This document shows, in pieces, positions 46,045 through 57,454 of a DNA stretch of 64,000 nucleotides. A program made the translations under genes and the position numbers. The stretch's first letter is position 1, and the number at the start of each line of letters is the position of its first letter. The DNA comes from Ceratobasidium sp. AG-K (Eukaryota > Basidiomycota > Agaricomycetes > Cantharellales > Ceratobasidiaceae). The stretch covers positions 1,488,001 to 1,552,000 of the forward strand of contig JAWNGF010000004.1 of assembly GCA_037039685.1 (NCBI GenBank), read 5' to 3'. The notes beneath the pieces were generated by a model. It saw nothing but the letters and a program-made list of their open reading frames with translations, was not told where the DNA came from and searched no databases.

Positions 46045-46688
46045 TAATATAGATGGTCTCGTTCCCGCTTCCCCCACTCCCAAAATGCGAATCGAACACA
46101 CAATAACCGTTTACGTCATGTTGGAAGAAACAGATCACATCACCTTTCTAACTAGTCTTGTCCCTCTCCGTTCCAGGATGTAAGGTAAATACACACCCTA
46201 AGCTTACTGTTTGCAGTGGTATATTTCGAAATTCGGGACACGAGTGAACCTTCATATGATGTTAATCACATTTGCGAGGAGAGTGTGTGACGAATAACTA
46301 GTCGAGTTTAATGAATGAGAAAGTGATCCCGACAGTATGTATGCGGGTCGCTCTGAGTTTATGGCGGATGTAACGACACAAGTACGCCAGGTTGGCTCGT
46401 TGCTCTTATTTCAGCAAAACCTGAATGGCCCCCGATGCTCTGTAACTGACTTGCAGACATTCCGGGACACTCTGGAGCGCCAGAAGCCAATTAAAGCCTT
46501 ACTGGCGATTTAGACGCTAGCGCAAATAACAGTTCCAAGGGACACAATCCATCGGTGATTGTGTTCAGAGGATTCAGCACGTATATTGGAATATATCTTG
46601 AATTTGAGAAATAGCCTCCCATAACATAAATTCAAACTTAATCATTATAATAAACCCCCTCGGCTTCGGATTTAAACCTACATACTGA

Positions 46689-47109
46689 AGGCACACGAAA
46701 GATAGCAACGGGCTCTTCGAACCCGTTACGAAAAAATGGTCGAGGGGTTGCAACTGGCCCTGGATACTACGTTACGTGGCCATGATTTGACAACTGACCT
46801 CAAGCCCCGATGTGTCGACTGTTGGCAAGACCATTGTATGTAACAAAATGACACCTTGGTTATGACTGTAAGGTGCGAAGTGAGAGAAAAGTTTGAACAC
46901 AATCTGTGCACCTCCGTCATCCACATCAGTTGGATTGTATGCTTTTTTCGGTGCCTCAGGTGACTTCGATTAGCATATATAGACAAACCTTGGGTATTTA
47001 CAAACTTACCACTTATAGCGACTGTGTCCGATAATAACGTTATTTATTTACATTCGTAGCAACTTCAATGGGCTTTGTAACGTTACGCGTTGCTATCTTT
47101 CGTGTGCCT
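46689..47109. mobile_element. 421-bp terminal-inverted-repeat element (copy 2)
   Basis: Same element as 29634-30054 with identical 22-bp inverted ends and a few internal substitutions. It sits at the same place in the duplication unit, so its insertion predates the duplication. Confidence 0.65.
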
Positions 47110-47315
47110 AAAGTTATAGTATCCGAGGCGTGGCAATGTAAGCTGTCTTGATGAGTTGATGATTATTCCCAGACTTGACGTCCTGATTGATCTTTGAAAC
47201 TAGCGCCTCGAAGGTCATGACCGGTTGCTTCCGTAACCTAATGTTATGTACCCTCCGGCCGACACACCTCAGCCTTCTTTGCTGAATTGTACCCCAGAAA
47301 ATAAGACCAACGAAT

Positions 47316-47862
47316 ATGAATAGCAGGACCTCACTCCCCGGAGAAGATCAAGGCCTGATTGGTAGTGCAAAAGTACGCCATCCCTGGTCTCTGTTCTGCC
47401 GACGCCAGTCGACGAATGGACGCGCAGTCGGGAGAGGACGTCATTAGTGCCCTTGGGCGGCGCGGCTGCTCCAACCCACGGCTGACATATATTTGGAAGC
47501 ACGTAGCAACCGGAGGAGGGTTTTGCGATGTTTATCGAGGAAGCTTGAAGGACGGGAGGTACATTGCCATCAAGTCTCTGAGGTTATATGACATACCTGG
47601 AAAAGATAATGAAAAACAGAAGATCCTCAAGATTAGACAATAACGATATCAATACATCGTAGGCTTGCTAATGATTTCTGACTGAGAGTAGCGCGCGGCA
47701 AGAGATCTGTACCTCTGGTCAAAGCTGAAACACCCTAACACACTGCCCCTCATGGGACTTGCCATGTTCCGGGGGCACTTGTCTATGATATCTGAGTGGA
47801 TGGACAGCGGCAGCCTGATGGCATATATCAGTCCGAACCCCAATACAGATCGGGTTAGTCTC
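47316..47862 (+). pseudogene. Kinase 2, truncated N-lobe fragment (copy 2)
   Basis: As at 30261-30807, with start MNSRTSLPGEDQ (ATGAAT for ATGGAT) and WMDSGSLMAYIS for WMENGSLVAYIS. The deletion of C-lobe and TPRs is the same. Confidence 0.75.
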
Positions 47863-48279
47863 GTGAGTGACGAGTAGAGTGCAATGGATAACTAGTATAG
47901 TTTGATGAATGATAAAGCCGTCTCAACAGAACGTATGCGGCTCATCCTAAGTTAAGTTGGATGTTATCATTCTGCCAGCAAAATCCGATTCGCTTCTGGC
48001 GGCACGCAACAGACCTCGAGTTCAGAAGCTGATTGACATGTCACAGGTAATTCGGAGTCGAGTGCATATAATCGGTTTTCATAAACACAACCAAGTGGCT
48101 CATGCGGTGGGTCAACACATTTACGGAGATATAAACTTAATTTGAGAAATGATATGAATTCAAAATTCAAACTTCATTCGATCCCGGATTTAATCCCAGT
48201 TATACCCGGCCAATTCCCGAACCGATAATTTGGGCAGTGAAACAAGGTCTAATTCCAGCCCAGGATTACTATACACATT

Positions 48280-48440
48280 GGGGGTGCATTGGCGAGGGGG
48301 AGTAATGATACGACGGACGCTCACGAACGACAGGTACGGATGCGAGTGATCTCCACGATGTTCGTGTGCGGGGTAACCTGGGTAATGCACATAATCCTGA
48401 CGGATGGGGCGGGGGATGAGGCGGGGCGGGAGGAGACGAG
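48280..48440 (-). pseudogene. Relic of the Zn2Cys6 factor gene (copy 2)
   Basis: Same relic as 31225-31385; the minus-strand frame reads HYPGYPAHEHRGDHSHP. It lies between kinases 2 and 3 and retains no cysteine cluster. Confidence 0.6.
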
Positions 48441-48716
48441 TTTTAGTTCGTTCAAACACTGTATGGTGTGGCTGACGGCCTTTGACAGACGAACGCCGAT
48501 TGCACAGCCTCGAGATTTCTAAAACCCAGTACACGCGTACGTAAGCTACCCAGACAAATCTATGATACAGGTTATCATGTTCCGAGTGATCGTTGAAACT
48601 AGTGCCTCGAAAGTTGCGACCAGTTAGCCTCATAGCCTAGTGGCACCCTCTAGCCGACGCACCTCAACCCTTTTTGTTGTATTATATTCCTCAAAAAGAA
48701 TACTGGCGAATATCAT

Positions 48717-50899
48717 ATGAACGGCAAGACCCCACCCCCCGGTGACGATCAAGACCTGATTGGTAGTGCAACAGTAAGCCACATCAGCCTCTACTGTACC
48801 CACTTCAGCCAACTGATGGATCCATAGTCGGCAGAAGATGTCATCAGTGCCCTCGCTCGGCGTGGCTGCCCAGACCTTACAGCCGATATAGACTTATCGG
48901 CGTGTAGTAACTTGCCACGGGCCGGAGGAGGGTTTTGTGATGTTTATCAAGGAAGGCTGAATGACGGGAGTCGCATCGCCATCAAATCTCTGAGGCTTTA
49001 TGATATACCTGGAAAGGATAACGAGAAAGAAAAGATTCTCAAGGTTAGATCACATAATACGCCAATAAAGTGTGGGTTTGCTGATGATTTTATGGTTGAG
49101 AGTAGCGGGCAGCACGAGAGTTATACCATTGGTCGAAACTAAAACACCCTAACATACTGCCGCTCATGGGACTTGCCACGTTCCGGGGGCACTTGTCTAT
49201 GATATCTGAGTGGATGGACAGCGGCAGCCTGATGGCATATATCAGTCTAAATCCCGATGCAGATCGAATTGGCCTTGTGAGTACTGTATTCCCTCCATGC
49301 GGGTTGTGAGCTAAATACCAAGACGTCGAGTGTATTGGCATCTGCGCCGGATTATCGCACATCCATGCTAACGATATGGTACGCAGCTCGATGATTGTGA
49401 CATGTTGCGCATTGACCAGGTAATCTGTCGCATAGGTTCACGGTGACATAAAAGCCGTAGGTGTCTTTCACTCATAACTCTGGACATGAAGATTGTGCGA
49501 ATGTTTTACTAAACTGCGCCAATACGCTAGGCAAACGTTATGGTTTCCCGTGGTGGCCTAGCTATGATAGCCGACTTTGGAAACTCCCAGCTTAAGGATC
49601 TGACACTTAAGTTTACAAACACGACAAGCTCTAGTCTCTCTGTTCGCTGGGCGGTACGAAGTCATGTTAGCCGGTTGGATCTGACTGACAAACTCCAGCA
49701 GGCGCCTGAGCTATTATTGGGGGACGACAACGACTCGCGTGTAAGCAAAGAGTCGGATGTGTATGCGTATGGAATGGTGCGCCGTAGTGTATCTGAGATA
49801 TCTGATGTCTAACCACTCTGCAATTTGCCGTATTAGACCGTTCTTGTACGTGCCGTTAACATTCAGTCGGTCCAGACGCTGATAGTGCCATCACAGGAGA
49901 CGATGACGGGCAAGGTTCCATTCGAGGAATACAGTGAACAGAAGGTTCTGGCCTTGGTCGGGCTGCGAAGCCAAACCCCCGCACGCCCAGAAACTGGCAT
50001 GACCAATGAGACGTGGAAGGTCCTGCAACGCTGTTGGGCGAGGGAAAAGTCAGCGAGGCCGGATATAAGAAGCGTTGAGAAGCTGCTACGGGATATATAC
50101 TTCCAGACTTGGATAGAGGCGAAGAGGCGAGGCAACTTTGAGACTGGTCACTTCAAGGTATGTGCTCGACAATCCCTAATCACATGCACGCGTATACTAA
50201 CCTCGTATGGACCAACTCGTTGGGATATGTAATCTCTAGATGAACGAGTTAGCGATGCCACACACATGGAACTCAACAGCGCAGGCAGGTCAGATCACCC
50301 TCCTAGAGATTACGAGAGAAAGCTCCGGAGTTTGTCAAATCTAGCAGGGGAGCGCGCTGAGAAAGGCAAACTAGCAGAGGCCGAGTCGCTCCAGGTTGAG
50401 GTGGTGGCAGTCCAGAAGCGAGTGCTTGGAGAAAACCCACCCCGACACGCTGCGTAGCATCCGTATCCTAGCATTTACGTACCAGAAACAAGGTCGACTG
50501 GCGGAAGCAGGGTCACTAGGTGTTCAAGTAGTGGCCATCATGAAGCGAGTGCTCGGGGAAGACCATCCGGACACGCTTCAGAGCATGGACAACCTAGCGG
50601 TCACATACGGGAAACAAGGTCGACTAACAGAGGCCGGGTTGTTGGGTGCCCAAGTAGTGGCCGTCACGAAGCGAGTACTCGGGACAAACCACCCCGATAC
50701 ACTATGGAGCATGAGTAATCTAGCGATCACGTACGAGAAACAAGGTCGACTAGCAGAGGCGGAGTCACTGGGAGCCGAAGTGCTCACTGCCCGAGAACAA
50801 ATACTTGGGAAACATCATCCAGATACTGTTACCACTATGCGCCGGCTCGAGCGCATCCATCGGCGCCAAGCCGGCATGCACAGTTCGGTTAGTTTATAG
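48717..50899 (+). pseudogene. Kinase 3 with TPRs, full length but frameshifted
   Basis: Kinase part is complete: MNGKTPPPGDDQ, GGGFCDVYQGRLNDG, RIAIKSLRLYD, VHGDIKAANVMV, ADFGNSQLKDL, APELLLGDD and SVEKLLRDIYFQTW. A GT-AG intron then leads to MNELAMPH. Relative to kinase 1 there are two extra bases between 50262 and 50312 and one extra C near 50430 (AACCCACCCCGAC). The first TPR therefore sits in another frame and translation from MNELAMPH stops early. TPR units after 50440 return to the original frame (HPDTLRSIRILAFTYQKQGR...). Only about five TPRs are present against eight in kinase 1. It is either a pseudogene or an error-bearing consensus. Confidence 0.7.
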
Positions 50900-51795
50900 C
50901 TCAGGACGATACATTAAAGCAACGCCCAATTAGTAATTGATCTTCTCGTTTCTGCTCCTGCCCCTCTCGCCCTCCTAGTAACATTCGAATTGAGCCTATA
51001 ACAGTTGTTTAGTTACGTCAGCGGAAACAGACTGCATCTGATTACCTCATAACTCGTCTTATCCCTTTCTAAAATCTAATACACATCCTAAGCTCGCTAT
51101 TTACCACTTGGCAGATCTCGGAATTTGGGACATGCGTGGTCCTATATATGATGCTAGTCGCATTCGCGAGTAGAGTGCAACGCATTAATATTGCTCTCCC
51201 AGTTTAATGAATGAGACAGAAATCTCAACAGTATGTATGCGGCTTTCTGAGCGTGCGAGCAAGCGAATGCGAGCGACAAATCTCGTAATTCGCTCCGAAA
51301 TTTGGCCCACACTTGGCTCAAAGGCTTAGGCAGGGCATTTATTGACTCATATACCAGGAGATCAATTTCTCCATGCACAACGCTCAAATTTTACACGTCC
51401 CTACCTAAACGCCTGCTATCATTAAATCGCGTCACACCTGGTAAATGACGGATAGATTCGATTCTCTCCACATCGCCAGTTCAATCCTAACGCTACTGTA
51501 AGTGACACATTTGGGCGAGAACCGAGCTCGCAACGGGTAAAATATATTTCGCGCATAGTCAGCGCTTCACTCAGGCCTGGCAAGCCGGATTGCAAAGCGT
51601 CGTAATTGACGGAAGATATCACACTAGGTATATGAGCAGTGCGACAAGGTCTAATTCCAGTCCAGGATTACTATACACATTTTCACATAGGTACTTTTTC
51701 AAACCAGTCCGCATACAATCGAAATCCAGGTCTACCGGCAAAACCAAATGAACAAATCCATCCAATCCAATCTTCTGAACAAATTCAAATACAGC
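50900..51795. other. Intergenic region between kinase 3 and the factor gene
   Basis: Convergent 3' flanks. A piece at about 51170-51250 (AGTTTAATGAATGAGA) matches the flanks after kinases 1 and 2. Another at 51649-51683 (GTCTAATTCCAGTCCAGGAT) matches 31193-31225. These matches support an older kinase-plus-factor duplication. No gene seen. Confidence 0.5.
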
Positions 51796-53238
51796 TCATG
51801 CTCTGACGCTGGTATCCTCGTCGTCCGCAAACGACTCGAGTACCCTCGCCGCATCCTCTCCACCCACCGTCATCTCGACGCTCACCTCGCTCTCGGCGCC
51901 TTCGCGCTTGAGCTTTTTGCGCGCTGCCTCGTCCATGGGGCCTATACTGCCCACTCCACCCGGCCCGCGTCGTTTCCGATCGACATACACACACTCGAGC
52001 CCGGCACGTTCGCAGCGTTGGCATCGCTCGTCCGGTCCGCCCTCCTCGTTAGGTGCCACGCACCGCATTTTGAGTTTTCGGCAAGCGAGACAGGCACGGC
52101 CTTTACGTCCAGCCGGAGCCGACGGCGTGGCGGCCTTTTGCTCATTCGTCAAAGGTGGAGAGCAGGTACAAGGCACACCCCGGGCGTGGCAATCTTTGCA
52201 CGTGGGGTGACGCATGTCCGGGGCCGGTGGAAGTCGGGCGTGTGGGTGAGGATGCGGATGGGGGTGCATGGGTGGGGGCGGGTGGTGGTACGGTGGACGG
52301 TCATGGAACTGCGGATGGGAATGGGAATGATGACCGTGATGACCGTGTGGGGGGTAACCCGGGCGGTGCTCATATCCCCACGGATGTGGTGGGGGTGGAG
52401 GCGGGGCCGGACGATAATGCCAGCCGTTGGGAGGTGGCGAATGGGAGCGGGATGGCGTGTGGCGGGCCGACGAGGTGGTGGGGTGCTCTGGTTCGCGCTC
52501 CGTGTCGGTCACGGGTGCGTCCTCGCCCGGCGCATCGTCGTTTTCGTCGGTTTTTCCGGGGGTGAGCGTCCCATCCGGATTGTGGATACACCGGCGCTTG
52601 CGGGCACGGCACTCGGCGCACGGCTCACGGCCTCGGTTGGGCGTCGGCGGCTTGGTGGGACTGGGCCGACTGGAACTAGCGCCGTTCATGCGGAGTGTGG
52701 CACAGTTGGGTCCGCACTTGCGTTTGCGGGCATGGCATTCGGCACATGCCTTGGGCACTCGGTCACGCTTGACGGGTGTTGGGGGAAACCCGGTCGGATA
52801 CGTCGGTTGCCAGACGATGGGTGCCTGGGGCTGGCCGTGCTGCTCGGCCTCGGGCTCAGACTCGTCGTCGCCGTCTTCGCTATGGGGAGGTAAGCGCCGG
52901 CTCCACCGCCACACTTGAACTTACGGAGGGTGGCGCACACGGGGTGGGTCGCCGGCCTCGTCGTCGAAGCACTCGACCTGCTTGGAGATGCAGCGCGAGC
53001 AGGCCTCGTTGGGGTGCGTGGCGATGCACGGTGTGCGGCTCAATCGGCACAGCGTGCAGGGAGGGGTCGGACCAGGGCGCTTGCGCTTGCGCGACGGGTC
53101 GGGCGTGGGGGGGCCTCGTCGCAGATCATGGAGCTCTTTGCGCACCGACTTGAGCTCGTGGAGAATCTCGGTCAGCACATGCTGCATAAACGTCGCAAAC
53201 GCCGGCTCAGTCATAGTCGAGGGAATGGGGGCGGCCAT
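51796..53238 (-). CDS. Transcription factor with multiple Zn2Cys6-type clusters
   Basis: About 465 residues in two exons with one intron at 52880-52924. Near residues 61-91 is a complete Zn2Cys6 cluster (C-x2-C-x6-C-x8-C-x2-C-x6-C, starting CTLCRLSRTPC) after a helical N-terminus. Three half clusters follow: CAECHARKRKC, CAECRARKRRC and CKDCHARGVPC. A second complete cluster (C-x2-C-x6-C-x12-C-x2-C-x6-C, starting CLACRKLKMRC and ending CQRCERAGLEC) lies near the C-terminus. Between them is a long Pro/His-rich region (HHGHHSHSHP, PHPHPHPH). The tail is acidic (ESFADDEDTSVRA). No fungal-specific activation domain is recognisable. It is nuclear and DNA-binding by inference; targets unknown. Confidence 0.82.
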
Positions 53239-54987
53239 GGGGGGACACTTGCGGCTCTCGCTCTTTACCTGGCCCGGCTCGGTTTGATCTCACGCCGTTG
53301 GCCACGGCCCCCAGCCACCCCACGTGACGTAGCGCCCCCGGCCGTTCCGAACCCGGCCACCTTTGTGTTCCATCCGGGGTCTCACCCGGCTCGCACACGT
53401 TGTCCCGCCCGTGTGTTTCCCTCTTTCCGATCTGGGTCCCGCAACTGAGCCCAAGCGCCCTTGCGGAGTTTTTCTCGCCTGATCGGCCACTCCCACGCCG
53501 GTGTTTTTTTTTTACATCGATCGCCTCGTGCCTCGTCTACATCCGTTTTCCCAGCGGCCCGCTCTCGGTCTCGCCGCCTCCATCTCGCCTCAATCGGCGT
53601 CGATGTCCACGCATACACTCGCTGCTCACCACCCGTAACGTCATCAGTCGCCGTTGTCAAGTCCCCGGCGCCGCCGTTCATCTCGGCTCTTCCCGACTCC
53701 GAGGCAAATACAAATCCTCGGCGGACATCATTCCGACTCTCCGAGCCAACCGGGAGGCGCTAGAACCCCACGGCCTAACCCTGTGCCCGCCGAGCCGGCG
53801 CCTATCCCGGATGTAAGAGACCTTTATGCTATTGGTCATTCCGGCAAGCACGAGGATCATTGATCGTTGGTCAACACCGTCTGTACTCGGCACTTCAGCT
53901 GGAAGAACGGTCCAGACCATCGGACACGTGTCGATCGGCACGCTGGCACTCGGTCCGAGTGGACGTCATTTCCCGTCGTCAGCCGTTGCATTGAAAAAAT
54001 AACCTTTAAATGAGCGAACCATCCTGGGAACGGACGTCGTCTCTACGTTGTTCAAGTCGACAGGGTAAAAGACTCGTGACTGGGCGCTCGGTGCATGACA
54101 ACAAATGAACCCCATATGCCGAAGCTTTGCTCGAGTCGAGTCTTTCCCGGCTAACATCCCAACCCTGGACGAGACCCCAGTCCGGCGGCATGTGTCAAGT
54201 TTCTTGGAGGCGAGGTCGCGCTTGCCGCGGCTCACGGGGCAAAACACCATGCAATCAATCGTCATATCGATTCAGCCACTGCGGGTGCCACCGGACCGTC
54301 CTAGATGAGAACAACATCTTCGAACGGCCAATATATCTATTGGACGAATAGCCGACTTGCGGGCAGCTTGCGTCCCAATGATGTTGTTCTTATGTGTCGC
54401 TCCAAGGCACGCCCGGAAAGCACGACCGTGCATCAAACTCGCAGTACATTTGGCATAGACAATTCGACAGATAGGAACACGGTACAGGAACTGTGCGCTG
54501 GTTCCGAAGATCCCGGGGGTACGGTGAGGCGTGGTGCGGCGGCACTAACTAGACTCGGGTACTGCCGGTTGACCGAGGCGTATGCTCCACATAAGAACAC
54601 CTTGTTCACGCTACGAATTAAGGCGTTATCGATCGACTTTAGCAGCTAGTCCTTGCGAGTTTGCTGAACGGGATTCCAGCGGTTCTAATGCGGAATAGAA
54701 TGGAAACATCCGGGAGCGCCCGGGCGTATCGTGTGAGAGCCGAGGACATTAGTTTCAGGCGAAACCTTTTGTTAATTTGAAGGGTTCACCCGATGTGCCT
54801 GGTTCACCGAACAGCTAAGCGACGGCCCTACCTTCTGAGGTGATGTTGGTCTCGTATGTATTCAATGTCCCTTGGAAGTACCTTTATCTACACACCCTAA
54901 AACAGTTCAGGCCAACACCATCGCATTGGCGCTCGGCATACACAACGAGTTCATCAAAAAGTCTGCCAAGAAGACAACTCGAACCTA
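53239..54987. other. Gene-poor stretch
   Basis: 1.7 kb upstream of the factor gene and downstream of the MYND gene. Several frames (for example 53400-53816 + and 54305-54649 +) lack motifs and introns. The first 300 bp, GC-rich, probably contain the factor promoter. I see nothing else that I can support. Confidence 0.4.
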
Positions 54988-57018
54988 TCAACGGCCCGAA
55001 GCACACACCACAGAATGCGGCTCGGGGAACCCGAAATTCCAATCTCTAACGGGGATCAATCAAGGGGAATAGTCTTTTGGTATGCAACTCACGCAATTTG
55101 GCACGCTTGGCTGCAGTACCCTCTATTGAGACATCCTCCGCATACCATTCGCAGTCTCGTGACGGATTCTGCCCCCTGGTACAAGCCAGGACACCGGCTA
55201 TATGCGCAGTCGATCGATGGCGCGGACTCTTCGATCTCGGCTTGGCTCATGCCGGAGAGCGCGGTCGATAGTTCACCCAGTGCCTCTAGACCATCGCGGG
55301 CAAACTTGTAGAGATGGCGCGAGTGGTGGGAAAGCGCCATGATTGTCGCGCTTTGGTTGTAGGCCTTCTGGAGGTCAATGAAGCAGGGTTTGAAAATATT
55401 CCGTATGCTATTGGTGGGATACCGCTTTCCGAGCGCTTTTGCCATCTTCTTTAGTTCGTACATAAGGTCCCGCCACATTCGGCAACTACCGTCTGTGAGG
55501 AACAATTAGTTTACTTGGCGAATCGGGGAGGATGCGAGTGCCTACAGTCGACATCGGTCCCGGCGCTGAAATAGGTAGCATATGCCAATAGAGCTCGGCC
55601 AAGAACATTCACAAATTCGCCGTCGACGAGATTCTGCAGAATATTCGTTCTCTGTTCCGGAGACATCTCTCCTGGTTCCGCGCTGATGATAGCACTGAAT
55701 AACGATGCTTGAGTCAGCTTGAATGGGTTGATAATTGCAACAAACAACCTGTATTGTGTGGAAATTTGGCACACGTGAAGAATTATTTTGTCAACGCCAT
55801 ATTTGGCTCCATGTTCTTGGCAGTTTTGCTTCAGCTTGGACATTTCCACCCACACGTGCTTTAGGCCTGCATTGATGTAGGACGGGGCTAAATGATATGA
55901 CTTTGTCTCCTTGATCGCGTCAAATGGTGCTTGCGAGAGTCGAATCAAGGTCATGGAGGTTGGAAACTCGGGGGGTTTTCCAGCCGACGTGTACCTGAGT
56001 GCGACTCTGCTGGTATATGATTGTACAATCATTTGAGCGTCCTCCTTGTCAACGCAGTCTGCGGGAAAGGGAAGTTCGGCGAATTCATGGAATCGTGACC
56101 GAGTTTCAATTTCCTCGCACATGACGCTAGCAAGTTCCTCGTCTTTTTCGGTAGCGCGGAGCCTATATCGGTACAGAAGTTGACGTAAATGCGCCCATTG
56201 AATGCCCGTAGTGGTAGTTCTATCACCAATTCGATCACATATGCCAGCTGACTCTTTAAAGTGAACACTCACTTTTTTGCCTCGAATTGCTTGAATATCA
56301 TGTTGAATAATATTGACCACCCAAGGGCAAACAAGCTTCCGTGGGATATCACCATGAGAAACTGCTTCCTGTCTTCCCAGAGCGCTTCAAGAATAAAGAG
56401 CAAGTCCTCGTGTCTTAGTCCACCAATCTCTGGCAATAGGACTTCATTTTTGAAAAGTGGTAATGGAACAACGGGGTTGATTCCATGTCCACCCAGGTTC
56501 ATTGACCTCTTCAGTTCGTAGATTACCGTATCGACCAAGGTTCGGGTAACAGTCGGCTCTGTATCATATTGAGCAAGCCTGGCAAAAAAACTCAGCATAT
56601 CAAGTCTCGCAAGCACCCCAACTTGGATAGTGCGGATAATCATATTGATGCACAGGAATCCACCGTAGAAGTCAAATAGCTTTTTGTATCGGACTCAATA
56701 TATCTACAGTTGTGCCGTACATGACAGACTCACTTTTCGAGAGGATCCATAAGGTATTGCACCTTGGAGTAGTTCTAACATGAATTGGACCGTTATGCTG
56801 TTTCCCACAAGTGACTCAAGGTGCTCCGCAACTTGGGTCGCAAACAACATACTCTGGAGGGGGATGGTGAAGGATGTTTGTATACCTGATTGAATTCCAC
56901 TCATTGTCACAAAGATTTCGCCCATGCTGCGGTATCTTGCAGGTGATGGTTCCTTCATTTGCTCGGGGTAGAGGTCCAAATAGACAGAGGGAGGGATATC
57001 AACGCCGTTCCCGTCCAT
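54988..57018 (-). CDS. MYND-type zinc-finger protein
   Basis: Long helical protein with a C-terminal MYND finger. The finger starts CAYSRCPG, then MVCGGCLNRGYCSQACQIA. Across the last intron it continues DWNFGFPEPHSVVC, giving H-x3-C ligands at the very end. MYND fingers usually bind proline-rich partners. The rest (RSMGEIFVTMSGIQSGIQTS, GGLRHEDLLFILEALWED, ISAEPGEMSPEQRTNIL) has no domain I know; such proteins are common in agaricomycetes. Start taken at MDGNGVDIPPS (57018), but the frame is open up to a Met at 57135. The exon join near 56700 is not resolved. The stop is at 54988. Confidence 0.65.
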
Positions 57019-57167
57019 CGTTGCGTTCGCGGGGGAAGGGATGGAGAGTAGTCCAGGATAGACTGATTGATGGATGCCTGTGCCGGATTTGAAGTGGCAC
57101 GTGATAGCCACGGGAAGCCGATTAGAAAGGTACACTACGCGACCACTCCTAATTCAGGTTAACACAG

Positions 57168-57255
57168 CTCAGAAAAAACCGCATGTGCTCGTATGGACTC
57201 GTTCGCGTAAACGAGCCCTTACGAGACTCAACTAGCGCATGCGGTTTTCGCTGAG
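57168..57255. repeat. 88-bp near-palindromic hairpin
   Basis: Outer arms CTCAGAAAAAACCGCATG and CTCAGCGAAAACCGCATG (the right arm read in reverse) match in 16 of 18 positions. Further in, CTCGTATGGACTCGTT pairs with CTCGTAAGGGCTCGTT. A small inner hairpin CTCGTT...AACGAG lies at the tip. It lies upstream of the MYND gene. It could be a tiny foldback element or a structured transcript. Confidence 0.55.
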
Positions 57256-57429
57256 AGGTTTGATAGAATCGGAAAAGAGCGGTAATGAACAATTTACATG
57301 AAGATCGAAACATACAAAGACAAAAATCAAACATATGCGGATGAACTAGGGGTATACATGACATAAATCAAAACAACGGACACAGCAAGGTAAGCGGTGC
57401 ATTACGATAGAAGCACTTCATTATAAACC

Positions 57430-57446
57430 GGGGGGGGGGGGGGGGG
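57430..57446 (+). repeat. Poly-G run of 17
   Basis: A pure G homopolymer just after the stop codon of the broken gene at 57455. The length is uncertain, as homopolymers are hard to sequence. Confidence 0.8.
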
Positions 57447-57454
57447 AGCAAGAA

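Larger units (their letters stand above)
32473..49285 (+). repeat. Tandem duplication, copy 2
   Basis: Direct repeat of 15398-32475, starting in CCT8 sequence and continuing past its right end into the complete kinase 3 gene. Both ends share ACT at the join (GTGAGT-ACT in the kinase intron, CCG-ACT in CCT8). Differences from copy 1 are unevenly spread: very few at 33.1-35.7 kb, many at 37.0-38.1 kb, and few again at 38.1-41 kb. Confidence 0.92.

Noticed and set aside
15398..49285. LTR retrotransposon or other composite transposon flanked by long repeats
   Set aside because: The repeats are the whole unit, contain ordinary host genes, and have no reverse transcriptase, integrase or terminal motifs.
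51748..52893. Plus-strand 381-residue frame
   Set aside because: It is antisense to the cysteine-rich factor, whose clusters and splice sites are convincing.
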